DNA from: Hymenolepis diminuta
Taxonomy: Eukaryota; Platyhelminthes; Cestoda; Cyclophyllidea; Hymenolepididae
Assembly (NCBI GenBank): GCA_900708905.1
Contig: CAADRB010000008.1
Span: 4,121,148 to 4,185,147, forward strand
DNA length: 64,000 nucleotides
Direction of reading: 5' to 3'
Shown: positions 23,801 to 35,800 of the stretch, one piece after another
How positions within the stretch are numbered: position 1 is the first letter of the stretch
How the letters are laid out: every line of letters starts with the position of its first letter
The notes under the pieces: generated by a model
Told to the model about the DNA's origin: nothing
What the model saw: only the letters and a program-made list of their open reading frames with translations
The model's database searches: none
Position numbers and translations under genes: made by a program

Positions 23801-26800
23801 GACTAAAAAGATACGGAAGGCTACGTCAGGATATCAAAACTCAAATTTCACGATTCGTCCATTATGTTGCAGCAAATGCTTGTCTACGATGTTCACTGCT
23901 TATTGAGCGGATTTGATTAATCAAGGAAGGTCAGCCTCACCGTTTCAGTTTGTTTTTTCTTCAAACGGTTCAGAAGACGAAAGTTCCCTAAATGGAGTTT
24001 ATCCTTTTACAATTTTAATAGAGCCGAGAGGAGATAAATGAAAATTTTAAGTTGGCAGAGCTTCGTAAGCTGTGTTCATTCAAGGTCACTTTGCAATATG
24101 CAAATGTTACAAATCTCAACTTTGATTATTTAATCCCTAGGTTTCTGAGTGATTTAACGTCGGAAATATCCAATCAGCCAACTCATTTAACTGAATGATT
24201 GACGATTTCACTTTTTTTAGTTTATATCGTCAAGAGCAGGTAGATGAGACCAATGAAGGTATTTTAAATACAGCAGACCTCACTATGATTCACTCAGGGT
24301 GTTTTAATAAACCTTCCCTGGAGGAGCTCGTAACTCAATTGCTGGAGAGTGTATCGAGAAGGCAATGACTGAAACCTCAACTCCTAGTTGATCAACATCT
24401 CACTTATCTCATGAACCTAATCTCCGTTATAATTTACATCATGAGAAATAACCAATCAAAGACAATTCTTAAGCTAATCTGGACAATTAGAGCTTTGACA
24501 CTCTTCTTGACAAAGAGATTTTTCATTAAAACGATATTCTCAATAAAGCTCCAACTCGAGTGACTTTTGAGTAAATTGAATAAATTTTAAGAACCTACGG
24601 CAGTATGAAGCCGCGGAGTAATGAAAAGCAAGAAAAAAGCAGAATCCATGGGTAACAATTTAAAAAAGCGGTAGGCAGTTAAAATGAGATAATATGAGGG
24701 GTGTAAGCTCAAAAGTGCATCTTAGATAATTGACGCCGTAATTCCCAAGTTACCGTTGTTCATATTGACTACAATTTCAATNNNNNNNNNNNNNNNNNNN
24801 NNNNNNNNNNNNNNNNNNNNNNNNNNNNNNNNNNNNNNNNNNNNNNNNNNNNNNNNNNNNNNNNNNNNNNNNNNNNNNNNNNNNNNNNNNNNNNNNNNNN
24901 NNNNNNNNNNNNNNNNNNNNNNNNNNAAACTATTCAACTAAAACGGGTAATAATTCAATAGTTAACCTACTCGCCCCGGATGAATTTTAATGAGCTCATC
25001 CTACTCAAGGAGAAAAATTTAATTGAAGTATAAAACTGATCACACTAGTTAATCGATCGGTCGATAAAAGCTAGACATCGTTGACAAGAATTTGCTCAGC
25101 AATCAGGGAGACGAATCATGAAGATTAACTTTTGGAATGTGGACTATCCATTAAGCAAATATTGTACAACCCTAAGTAAAACTCTTTACAACCTTGACTT
25201 TACATCCAACACCTTTTCGGTCTCCATACTTATATCAAATATTGGACTAGCAGTTAACCAATTTCGGAAACTTTCTACAACGAAAAATGGCAAATTTAGA
25301 CGTTTAAAACTGGCAAATATCGACATATTTCAACTAACCATGCATATTTAAGGATTAGGGTTAATAAACAGAAACCTAGTAATAATTATTTCCTATGGAT
25401 TTCAGAGATCAGTTTACAAATCCCTTGATAGAGGAAATCATAAACCAACAAATGACTATGTGACTCTAAGGATGAGAGTGGCGCCACCACCAAATCTTTC
25501 AAAATTTACCAATTCAGGTGCACGCAGTCAGATAGATTATAAAAAAGTACAATTAGAGAGGTGCAAACGAATGCAAACTTTCGCTCTTGAAAACCAACAT
25601 CTACCTACTTGCATGAAAGTCAAGCTCCAACCGAAATACAGCCTCAATAATTAAAGCCTTTATGGATAAAGTGATTCAAGCCGCAACAGAAGAAATCTTG
25701 AGTTCAATACTTAAACCTTTTAATTCGTCTATCTCTCCTCCTCACCTCTCTCCTCTTTAAAGATTATTGTATTAAAAGCTATGCACCTAATATCCAGATC
25801 TTACCTTAAATACGACCCTCTGTTTGAACGGACTAATTAAAAATAGGCGATAGTGAAAAATATACCCAAATCCCCTTCTTTTTTCCTACTTCGTATGTGA
25901 GTGCAAAAGCAACAAGTATACACTAATTAAATTTAATCCTAACTCAATGGAGTTTCCAAGTGATGGGGCAAGCATTAAAGTCTAGATTATGAATCCGATT
26001 TTATGTTTATTTAATGCAAACATCACTAATATTGTCAAAATTTATAAATCACCTTCAGATGTTGAAAATAGAATATTTAACTTCAAGACGACACAACAAC
26101 AACTTCATAAGATTAATATACACAAAACCAAGTTTTTTCTGCAGACTAACATTTCAAACACCAATAATGCATATTTTGCTTATTTTTACCCAAAAGAAAA
26201 TTTCAAAACCTTGCATTTACGAATGTAATTCATTTGCTTAAGAACTTTGATCATATTAAATGTAAAATACCGCTAAAAGGGATGATAGTGATAATTCAAT
26301 ATATTTTCCCCAAAAATCACCTTGAGGAGATAAAAGATATATGAGGGTCTCCCATTTACTCATTGATTAAAACGGGGAAGTGGCAACAATGTTTGGCTCG
26401 ATTAACTAGAAGACATCTCGGAACGAGGTACGAACTTCTACTTGTTGTCTTCGGCGCCAAACATTGTTATAAATTCAGTAGCTACGAATCTGAGTTAATA
26501 CCAAAAAACCGTCCCGTAGCTATGAGGATAACAGTGAGGCCAACCTCACTCATAAACTGGTCCAAGTTCACTTGTATTTATTCATCTGATTTCAGTTTGC
26601 ACATTTTAAAATTAATGCTGTCGAAATGATTTCATATCTCGATTTATGAAAACCGACACAAAGTGCGAATCAAAAAATCGCCTTCATAAAGAAGTTCGAT
26701 CTACCGAGTAACTACACCCAGGAAAACTAAGGACAAGGGCCCACCAATTGCAGATAGGGTTCTTTACCCTTCATGATTAAATCTTCACATTTGACTTACT

Positions 26801-29800
26801 ATCCTTTGAACACAATGTCAAACACATTACACCTCTCTTTCCAAGTAGTATTTTTGATAGGAACATTATATCCTGACTTTCTAATCACAACCAGGAGTAA
26901 GTTTGAACCTTTTAAACGCTCCTATCTCATTCAGGAAGTTGCTAGTTATACTTGACTTGAGAAAGATATAATAAAATTGCCCTTATGAGAAACTGACATT
27001 CTACCACCCCCTTTTGTTGATCAAAAATAGTGCGGTTGGCTATGCACACTGCTATATCCATTTAAATATTCATTAACATAAGATATATGGATTCAAAAAA
27101 TAACTCACGAAAAGTGTCACTATCCAGCGCACTGATATCCAGAGCTTGTGTCAGTGGTTGGGAGGATGGGATAACGTTTCCGTTGGTACCACTAGCAGTC
27201 GAACACATCACCGCGGAAGTGGATGGTGGATGATGATGCTGTTGATGATGGTGGTAGAAGGTCAAGGGATCACCTGTGACAGTGGTTGAATCATAGTAGC
27301 TGCCGGATGAGATAACGTTGTGGTTATCAAAACACATGGCTGATGACATCTACAGTAGAATGTAATAATTAGAAATTATGGCTAAGATGGCCAATAATAT
27401 CGATTTTCATCTATAAAGGTATAAATCCCCGCCTCAATGGAATTCGACCAAAAATAGTGAAGTGCGAAGCTGTCAACTGTATGCGAATGTTCACATAAAT
27501 TTAAGCAATGCTTTTGTACTATCGGCGGGATCACTATTTCACAGACTTAATAATCAACATGGATCTAAAATGCCCAACTTTTAAATGATTTAAATCTTAT
27601 AAGAGGTAGTAGCAAAAAGCATATATCAGAGTGTTATCCGCAATGTTTACACTAAATTCAATTTCATCCGCTTCAAAGAAAATATTATTCCAACATGTGA
27701 AAAATATTTCATCAAATATTTCCCTTTGAGAAAATGATATTTTCAGTATTTATGGCAACTTTATTTCCCTCATATCTATATTATTTGCCCGTTCGTATAT
27801 TTCAAGGTCGTAATTAAAGTTCATTTTGTGCCTAACTGACTTTATGTGTTCTCCTTCATCTCTCTCTGGGGAAATTGGGATATCGGGCTTGAATAGATTT
27901 TAAAAGAGCTATTTAAAGATCAAACTTTTCAAATTTCCATTTCTCCTCCAGTCTATTGTATCGAAAGCTATGCATCTTCCTGCTCAAATCCTATCTTTGA
28001 TACACCGTTAATTCAATTTGACAATAAAGAACACGTTAAAACAAAGTTTGTACGAGCTTCTCAGCCATATTCTAAATTTATTCTAATGGTTTTCTACAAT
28101 CATTCAAAATAAATTCTCTAGAATAAACATAGTTCATATTTGGCATAGCGTCAGATAAATCGGATGCTGATAAAAGCCAACAAGACAAAGTAGACATCAA
28201 CAAATCTCACAGCGGATGCAAAGCTCTGTCTACGCTTGAAATATTTAGAAATTCACAACTTTTCTAAACTCGAATTTTGTGCAAATAAGTTTATCTTAGT
28301 TGATTTCAGCTTGGCAAGTTGTATTGCTACAGAAGGGGTTGTATCCTTTCAGGACGATAGATCTCCGCATATCAACTAGCAAACCAATGAACTTTTAAAA
28401 ATTTTCCATTATAGTAAAGGCTAAAAACGGGCAGAAGCAAAATAATACATTGGATAAAGATAATATTTAGATGACTTGCGAAATGTGTAAAATTTCTTAA
28501 TCCACAGACAAACAAAATATGATTCAGAAATGTTGATTAAATCATAGCCTTTTCAAGCTGAAGATTCATTTTCAAGCCAAGAAATATCAAAGTGAAAGGG
28601 ACTTTCAAAGCATTCGCCTTCATATTTGATTTGATGTGCTTTTATATAGTCAGAAATTCTAATAGAGTGAACAGAGACATTGGTAATTGTACCATTATTG
28701 TCAAGGTGGATATATTACTCGAATGTGAGAAAAACATTGTATCAAATATTCCTCTTGAGGAAATTATATTTTCATTATTTTCATTGCTGTATTTCCTTTA
28801 TATCACTGACCCTGTTTGTATATTTCAAGGTCCTAATAAAAAGATCGTTTTGCACTTAACTGACTTTGGTGCTCTCTTCTGTCTATCTTATCTGAAAAAC
28901 CGGGATATTGGGCCTGTAGATCATAAAAATTATGTAATTGTTTGCATAGCATTCCCCCATTCCTGACACAATCAAATTGGCAATTTGATGTTAATCAACA
29001 ACAGACGGGATAAGTGGAAAGCATTTGTTAGTATAAACTGGGTGTTCTTGATTTTTAGGAGAACCAAATCTGTTGATATAGCACGACCAACCGCTTTGTT
29101 TAATAAGCAGTTCAATAAGCTCAAAACATCACGAACATAAACTCACTCTAGAGTTTAGGAGACATCCTGAAACCTTAACTTTGAACTATGGTCAATAAGT
29201 AAAAGGACAACTTGATAAGTCCTAAATTCAAATAAAGCGATACTCATTTGACGCTCTGATTGTATTCTATACTTCTAATAGATCCCACCTCTTTCGAATC
29301 TTATTACACGGTTATTGTCTTTTTCGAATTTTAATGCCTCCCCATGATCAAAATAAGAAAAATTTTACTCTTTTATGAATAATAATGAAAAAACCATTAT
29401 TAAAAATATATTAAATGAAAGACAACTGCGTAATTTCTAGTAAAATGTGAGCAGGATTAATCGAGCACATTAACGATTATTGATCAAAACCATGGAAAAC
29501 AATCTAACCCTCTCTATGATAGACAAATTTAATATATTAACTTCAAGAAAATATCGGCGATCCATACCGTTAAACAACAAACATCCTCTTTCTATCTACA
29601 TTTATTTCATTAATCAATATTGGACTCATTGGCCCATCACAATCTAGGTCGGCAATTTATCGATATGTATCTATGGTTCACAGAAATACAAAAAGATAAA
29701 CAGAACATAATAGAGGAAAGCGACTGACATCGAGTAATAGAAAATCCAACAAATGATAGAGGCGATCAAAAAGATACTGAAACCAATGTCAAGATTATAA

Positions 29801-32800
29801 AAAATCTTTCTTCATTTGATTTGTGGACTCGGGTGGTAAAATATTTACTAAATGAGCAGTTCGGGTTCCAAAATTCAAATTTCACAATTCATCCCCAGGA
29901 TTTTAGCAAATGGCCGCTTACGACATTCAGTGCTTATTGACTGGTATTGTTTAATCAGGAGAGGTTGGTCTTGCTACTTCACTTCATTTTTCCTAATGGT
30001 TGAGAAGACAAATGATTCTTATTACATAATTTGCAGCTTATTTGTGGTCAACGAGCCTCCCAAATGCAATCCATATCCTTTATTAACCCAATACAGTCAT
30101 TCAGGCATTCTCCAGTATTCTTAATTTGGTTTAAATTACCACTGATAAAGTAGCAACTTTCAGTTCATGATTAGCGGGTAAATACAATAGACGTCACAAT
30201 CAACTGTAGGAAGTTCTATTTTACAAAAGGATGTCACATATACATGTAGTTATCCATTCAAATCTCTTTTTTCATCAATTAACCGAACAAATCAATAGAT
30301 TTATACAACTAGTCAAATAGTTTTCCCAAATAACAAGCACAAAGCAGATCGAATAATGATAATAAACGAATTGCAAAATTCTATGGTAAAGACAACGAGG
30401 ATAACAAAATCAAAGAGCACTTTACATTAACTAAGATCCTAAAAAAGGGACTCTTGCTGCATCGAATTTCAACTAAATAAACAAATTTAAACCTAACGGC
30501 GGAAGGTCTCAAAAAGTACAAAGGTTATAAGCAAGTATATTTATGGTCAGCATATTCAATTATTCGGGAATAAAAGCGCGGAAATTACATAAAAATGCTT
30601 CACACCATATTCGTTTTCCTACTATTTTGCCTAAATTATAATTCGCGCCCAAAAGCATGAAACCTCAATTACTAATGAATATGTTTTCGAACGTAATCTT
30701 AGCTACAGTCTGAAACTTTCAATAAAATGACTGCTAATAATAGCGCGAGATCTCCAAGCCAATAATCAGACGGTTACGCAGAGAATTAACCAATAAGAGC
30801 TCGATATTAGGTAGGCACGCGCTTAAGCGTAAGGCCAAGTAAAGACAAACAAACGAATGCGCCATGGCATACGCTGTCGTTGTCGGCCTCGGCAACCTAG
30901 CTCAAGGTCGTCTGTGCGCACTGCCATTGGTCAATTACTGGCAAAGCGTAGCGCATTCTTCCTTTCAATGTCGCCCTTTACGACGCTAAGTCCTGATAAT
31001 GTGTGCTATCACTCCTGCTATTCTCTACTTGATCTTCTCTATTAGTCTTAGCATTGTTGATTAGTGACCCGAACATTTTCGTTTTAATGTTACCTGTGGG
31101 AGGGGTTGTAATGGTTGGCCTTGAGGTTGTTGTTTAGAGCGGAATTGATTGTAGACTTCTGACCTAAATAAAAAACAAAAAACACCTAGTTAATAAAAAT
31201 AATACGGAATGAGAATTCATGATTCTATAAGCGAGAGCACTTAGCAGTACGGGTCAGCATAATACCTCTTAAGGTGTACACTTTAACATATAAGATTACT
31301 ATCTGATAAATATCAATTTCCAATGAGACCTTGTGCAGATTACTTAAAAGTAACTATTTTAAAATAAAGTTTATTAGTAATTTTTTTCTTTATAAAAAAA
31401 GTTCTATTTAAAAGTTGACCCGGGGGCCCATTATAGAACCTGCGCCCTTGCATTTGAAGCAACAGCTCTTGATTAGTCATAAGTTTTAAATTACCCGCAT
31501 CGTTCAGTTTACTTAGAGGCCTATTGAACAGAACAAAAAAACTAACTGTCCTTCTGGACATTTATTTTACAATAAACTCTAAGACTCGAGCGAGCTTTCA
31601 TGTTGGAGAGCGGTGGTGCGAATTCAGAGTTTATCTGCAGCAAGTCATTTTAACGTCACCCTCCTCCCCCTCCTCTCGTTTAATTTAACACACAAATTTG
31701 ACATTTCAAGGTCAAACAACGTGTCCCCCCTCCCCACGTTACAAAGGCTAGAGATGGTAGCCGCCCATTTACGTATGGGTACAGAAATAAAACAAAGGAC
31801 CCAACACTATTTTTATTGAGAAACAGCTGCACAGCTCTTTGTAGTAGAGGAAAGGGGGAGGGGGGAGACGTGTCTAGACATCAAAATACAGACACGATTA
31901 TTTCGTGGTAGAGGTGAGTCATCTTTACACTAGTACTTCAATCGCAAAGTGTTCAGCGGAATATTTATGTCATGGAGTACAAACGAGACAAAATTTGGTT
32001 AGCGTAAAATCCGTGAAACGACTAGAACGAAATGAAGGGGAGTACTCTGTCGTACTTTTGAATTGGCCTCTCTCCTTATTAGGGAGCTTTTATCCTATCA
32101 ATTTGAGACTGCGCCTCCCAAAATAGCCACAAATCCCTCGAATCAAAATAATAACACAGAATTAAACAAACTTCAGCAATACACAGAATTCTACCACGCG
32201 TAACCCGCAATTTAAGCCCATTCTAAAAGTCAGATAAAACTTGCATATAATAGCTCCATGAATAAACATTACTTTAATTTCTTTTAAATAAAAAAATATT
32301 TCTGATACTAAAGCATCGCCTTTCTCTTCCAATTCCCAATACTCTCTTCCATTCTCTTCTTCCTTACTTTCCAATTCCACAACATTTATTCAACTTAACT
32401 CCTGGTCTTCATATTTGGGGAAAGTTGTACGCTGTTGTGCAGCCTTTAGGAAAGTTATAGAGGATTTCCAAGCCTAATTCGATCGAGTCCTTAAAGTACT
32501 CTTGCCATGATTATAGTTACCTCAATGTCTTGGATACGTTTATTAACCGTCGAATTGCAAAGGCATTATGGGGTTTATATAATCAGGAGACACCTCGCTT
32601 GAAAATAGGGACATGTTATGAAGTACACGCGCGCCAAAGTGGTTAGCAGCTTATTTATGTTGTGGAGTAAAAGCGAGACACTACTTAATGGCAGTTAAAA
32701 ATAGAAGAAGTGCCTGTCGTACCTTCAAATGAGTACTCCTCACATTAGAGAGTTGTTATTCAAAGGATTTAAGTATAATAAGTGTTAGATATTTATGGTA

Positions 32801-35800
32801 GGATAAGCAAAATTCTCGAAGTTGAACTTATAATCTAGTCTGACATAACTAATTGCCTTTAGGACGGGAAAATGAATGAAATTAAGTTGGTCCTCTGAAA
32901 ATTCACTCACATGTTTATTCATGATCAGTTTGTAGAGGTATTGTAGAGCCACTACAATCTAAATGGAATTCCATTTAAAAGAAAAGGGATACTGGTACAC
33001 ATTAATTAGCCTTACTAACTGTGGATCCAATATCAGCAAATGCTAAGGTCAGAGACAAATGAATACAGATCAGTCAACCTGGAAACGATTGAATTCAACA
33101 ATCCAGTAGGTCACTAAATATCTGCGAAGTGAGGATGACATTCCGACAGATATCGCTTTGTCAATCCGAGAATAAAGAAATATTACTGACATTGACAGAG
33201 AGAAAACCTTTAAAAGTATTAATCATGGAAAAATATCTGAATAAAAGAGAAGACTAAACAAGTCTAATAGGGGATGAGAGGAGGTGAAGGTGTCAAGAAG
33301 AGACATCGATGCATCACAAATTTTACTTTATTGAAATTAGGAGCATTAGGTTGTCCATATCTTCAAAAAGGAGACTCATGTACATTGTGATATATGGTAA
33401 TGTTTATTCTTCATTATTTGGCTCTCAGGTTGATGAGTGAGATGATGCTCCCTATATTTGGAGTTCTGACAGGTTGGTATATTTTCGTGGTTGGTCATGA
33501 AGCTTGATTTATTTGTATCTTCTTACAGGTAAGATCAAGCAGATAAGATTAGCAGTGATACACTTAACATGGAACTCATATTACAAGTGTATACTTACAT
33601 TCTACTAACTATAAATCTATCAAAATCGGAAACACAAAATTGGTTGAAAAACTGTATCCCTAAAACTCACCTAATTTACATGGTAAAATAAAAGTATTTT
33701 CCCAGCATTGAATAATAAACGGAATAGTCATACTTGACAGAAATGACGCTGCGTAGCCGCTTATATATTCTGGACTGTCATTACGATATTGCTGGATCCC
33801 CAGTGAGGCGATGTTATTACTACAGTTGCTCCGATCCAGTTAGAGACAGAAAAGTGAATCGTAAAAGACGACTTAACTATAAAGACAGTGCGACTGCTTA
33901 CACATTGTTTAAGGTAATTAGATTGGTAAGCTGTTTGGTAATCGAATGATGGAGAAGTGGAGAGATTTCATTTTCAGACGATATGCCAGAAAAGCAATGG
34001 AACGGTAATGACAAAACATCCGATTCTGCTTGAAATTAGGTGTATACCACTCTGTAATTTGACAGACGGAGGAAGTACCAACTTTATAAAATCGTACAAG
34101 TAAACAAAGAAAGCATAAGACTACATATTTCTTCTTCAGACTATAGGTTTGAAAATAATAGTACTGGAGATTTTCCGCCAACCTTGAAAAGAAGAAAGTG
34201 ATAATCCAACCACTTGTCTAAGTTTCACTTGCTGTTGAATGAAACCTTTCTCATGATCTTTAAGTTCACCTTGAATGAACACAGCTTAGGGAGTTCTGCT
34301 AACCTAAATTTTTAGCTGTGTCCTCTCTGAGGAGTACAAAAGCGTAAACTGCGGAATATCATATAGGACTCTTTGTCTTCTCAACCATTGGGAAAAATGG
34401 ATTGAAGCGGCAAGACCGACCCTTCTAGATTAAAAAATACCGATCAATCAACATTGAATATCGTAAACAAGCATTGCTACAATCTGGGGGACGGATAGTG
34501 AAATTAGAATTTTGGAGTGTGAATCGGCCATTTAGTGAACGTCACACAACTCGAGTCAAAAAATCAAATGAAGTAAGGCTCTTTGTTCTCTGAATCTCTT
34601 GATCCCCCTCCCCCTATCATTTCAGTTGATTCCACAGTTAAAAGTTTTGAATTTTTGCATTATTGTTGGTAATACTAATAACATCTCCGAATCCCAAGAG
34701 GAGAAATTGGAGTGACTGAAAATGCTTCCAAAAGAAAACAAAGATGAGAACACAAAACCATACCACAAAGATCCCTAATTGAAGCATTAGAATTTTAAAC
34801 CTATATATCTTTGGTAATAAATGGGCTTATTATATTTAGGTAGTCAACACGCCGAAAAACAAAACTCAAAGCCGCACAAAAGGTTGCTGTTTAGTTTCGG
34901 GAAGAGCAATTCGCAAGGCGGTCTCTAAGTCATCCATTATCTTTACCAATATGCTGTCAGTCCGGTGTTGTTGGGATCTCCAATCATTATTAATACGAAA
35001 ACAACCCACATTTATGTATGTAGACTTTGCTAAGTGCCTTGGAATAACTGCATTTCAGTTATATCCCTATCTCTCTGGTTCTAAGTCAACTACAGCCTGG
35101 TGGTATCTAGTTGGGCCAAATACATCATAGCGGCAGAAATAAAATTTCCTAGGACTAATGTATCGCAAGAACTATCTCAATCAGTATCTTATCTTTAAAA
35201 ATAATGAAGTAAATCTTCTGAACAAAATCATAGATACTACTCAAATCCACTCACCTTCTAAGTCGAGACGTATTCATAGACGAAGGTAGATCATGTACCG
35301 ATGCAGAAAATCCATTTCCATTCATGCCCCAAACACCATTCTGGCCACCTCCATAACCCTCATATCCCTCCATTATCATATCTTCAACAGTTGTCAATTG
35401 TTGTTGCTGCGGATTCATTGGCATCATTTGATGGTGGTGGTTATTGTGATGGTGATGATGATGCAATGGAGCGTACCTCTGGGGTATATTGCGCATGCTA
35501 TGGTAATCCGGTTGAAGTTTTCTCCAGGAATGATTCTGTTGATGTTGCTGGGAGACAGTGATAGATGATTGGTGTCTACACCGTGACGACAGATATAATC
35601 CCGTTCCATTAAAGTACGATCCCCCGTCTATAGTGGAGGTTGTGTTGCTGCTATTCGTTTCTGTTCCAGCGGTGTTGTTCGTGTTTTGACACCGCGGAAA
35701 GGTGAGTTCATTAACCGGGGGGAGAGTTTGAACATGCCGGGGTTGTGGAGGAGGAGGAGGATAAGTTGGACCTTGATTTTGAACCTGGTGTTGTTGATAC

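Larger units (their letters stand above)
22663..27108 (-). other. CRTC intron 4 with repeats and an assembly gap
   Basis: It contains R1 copies (23700-24095, 25020-25200), an R3 copy (25700-25830), an R5-like purine-rich block near 23540 and the N run at 24782-24926. No nested gene was recognised. The short frames at 23710, 25460 and 26363 lie in repeat-like sequence. Confidence 0.55.
27350..35254 (-). other. CRTC intron 3: repeat-rich, with a promoter-like island
   Basis: It holds R3 copies (27640-28045, 28690-28970), R1 copies C and D, R6 copies (31940-32105, 32630-32770), an R5 copy and the CCAAT-containing GC-richer island at 30740-31000. A small in-phase CRTC exon (3n+1 nt) may hide here, but I could not single one out. 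No nested protein gene was recognised. Confidence 0.55.

Noticed and set aside
28592..28966. 124-codon plus-strand ORF
   Set aside because: It runs across an R3 repeat copy, and the frame is not kept in the sister copy at 27640-27890.
31380..31480. tRNA-like or mitochondrial insertion around the CCCGGGGGCCC string
   Set aside because: A few tRNA-like strings occur, but the stems do not pair properly and no organellar gene order is visible.
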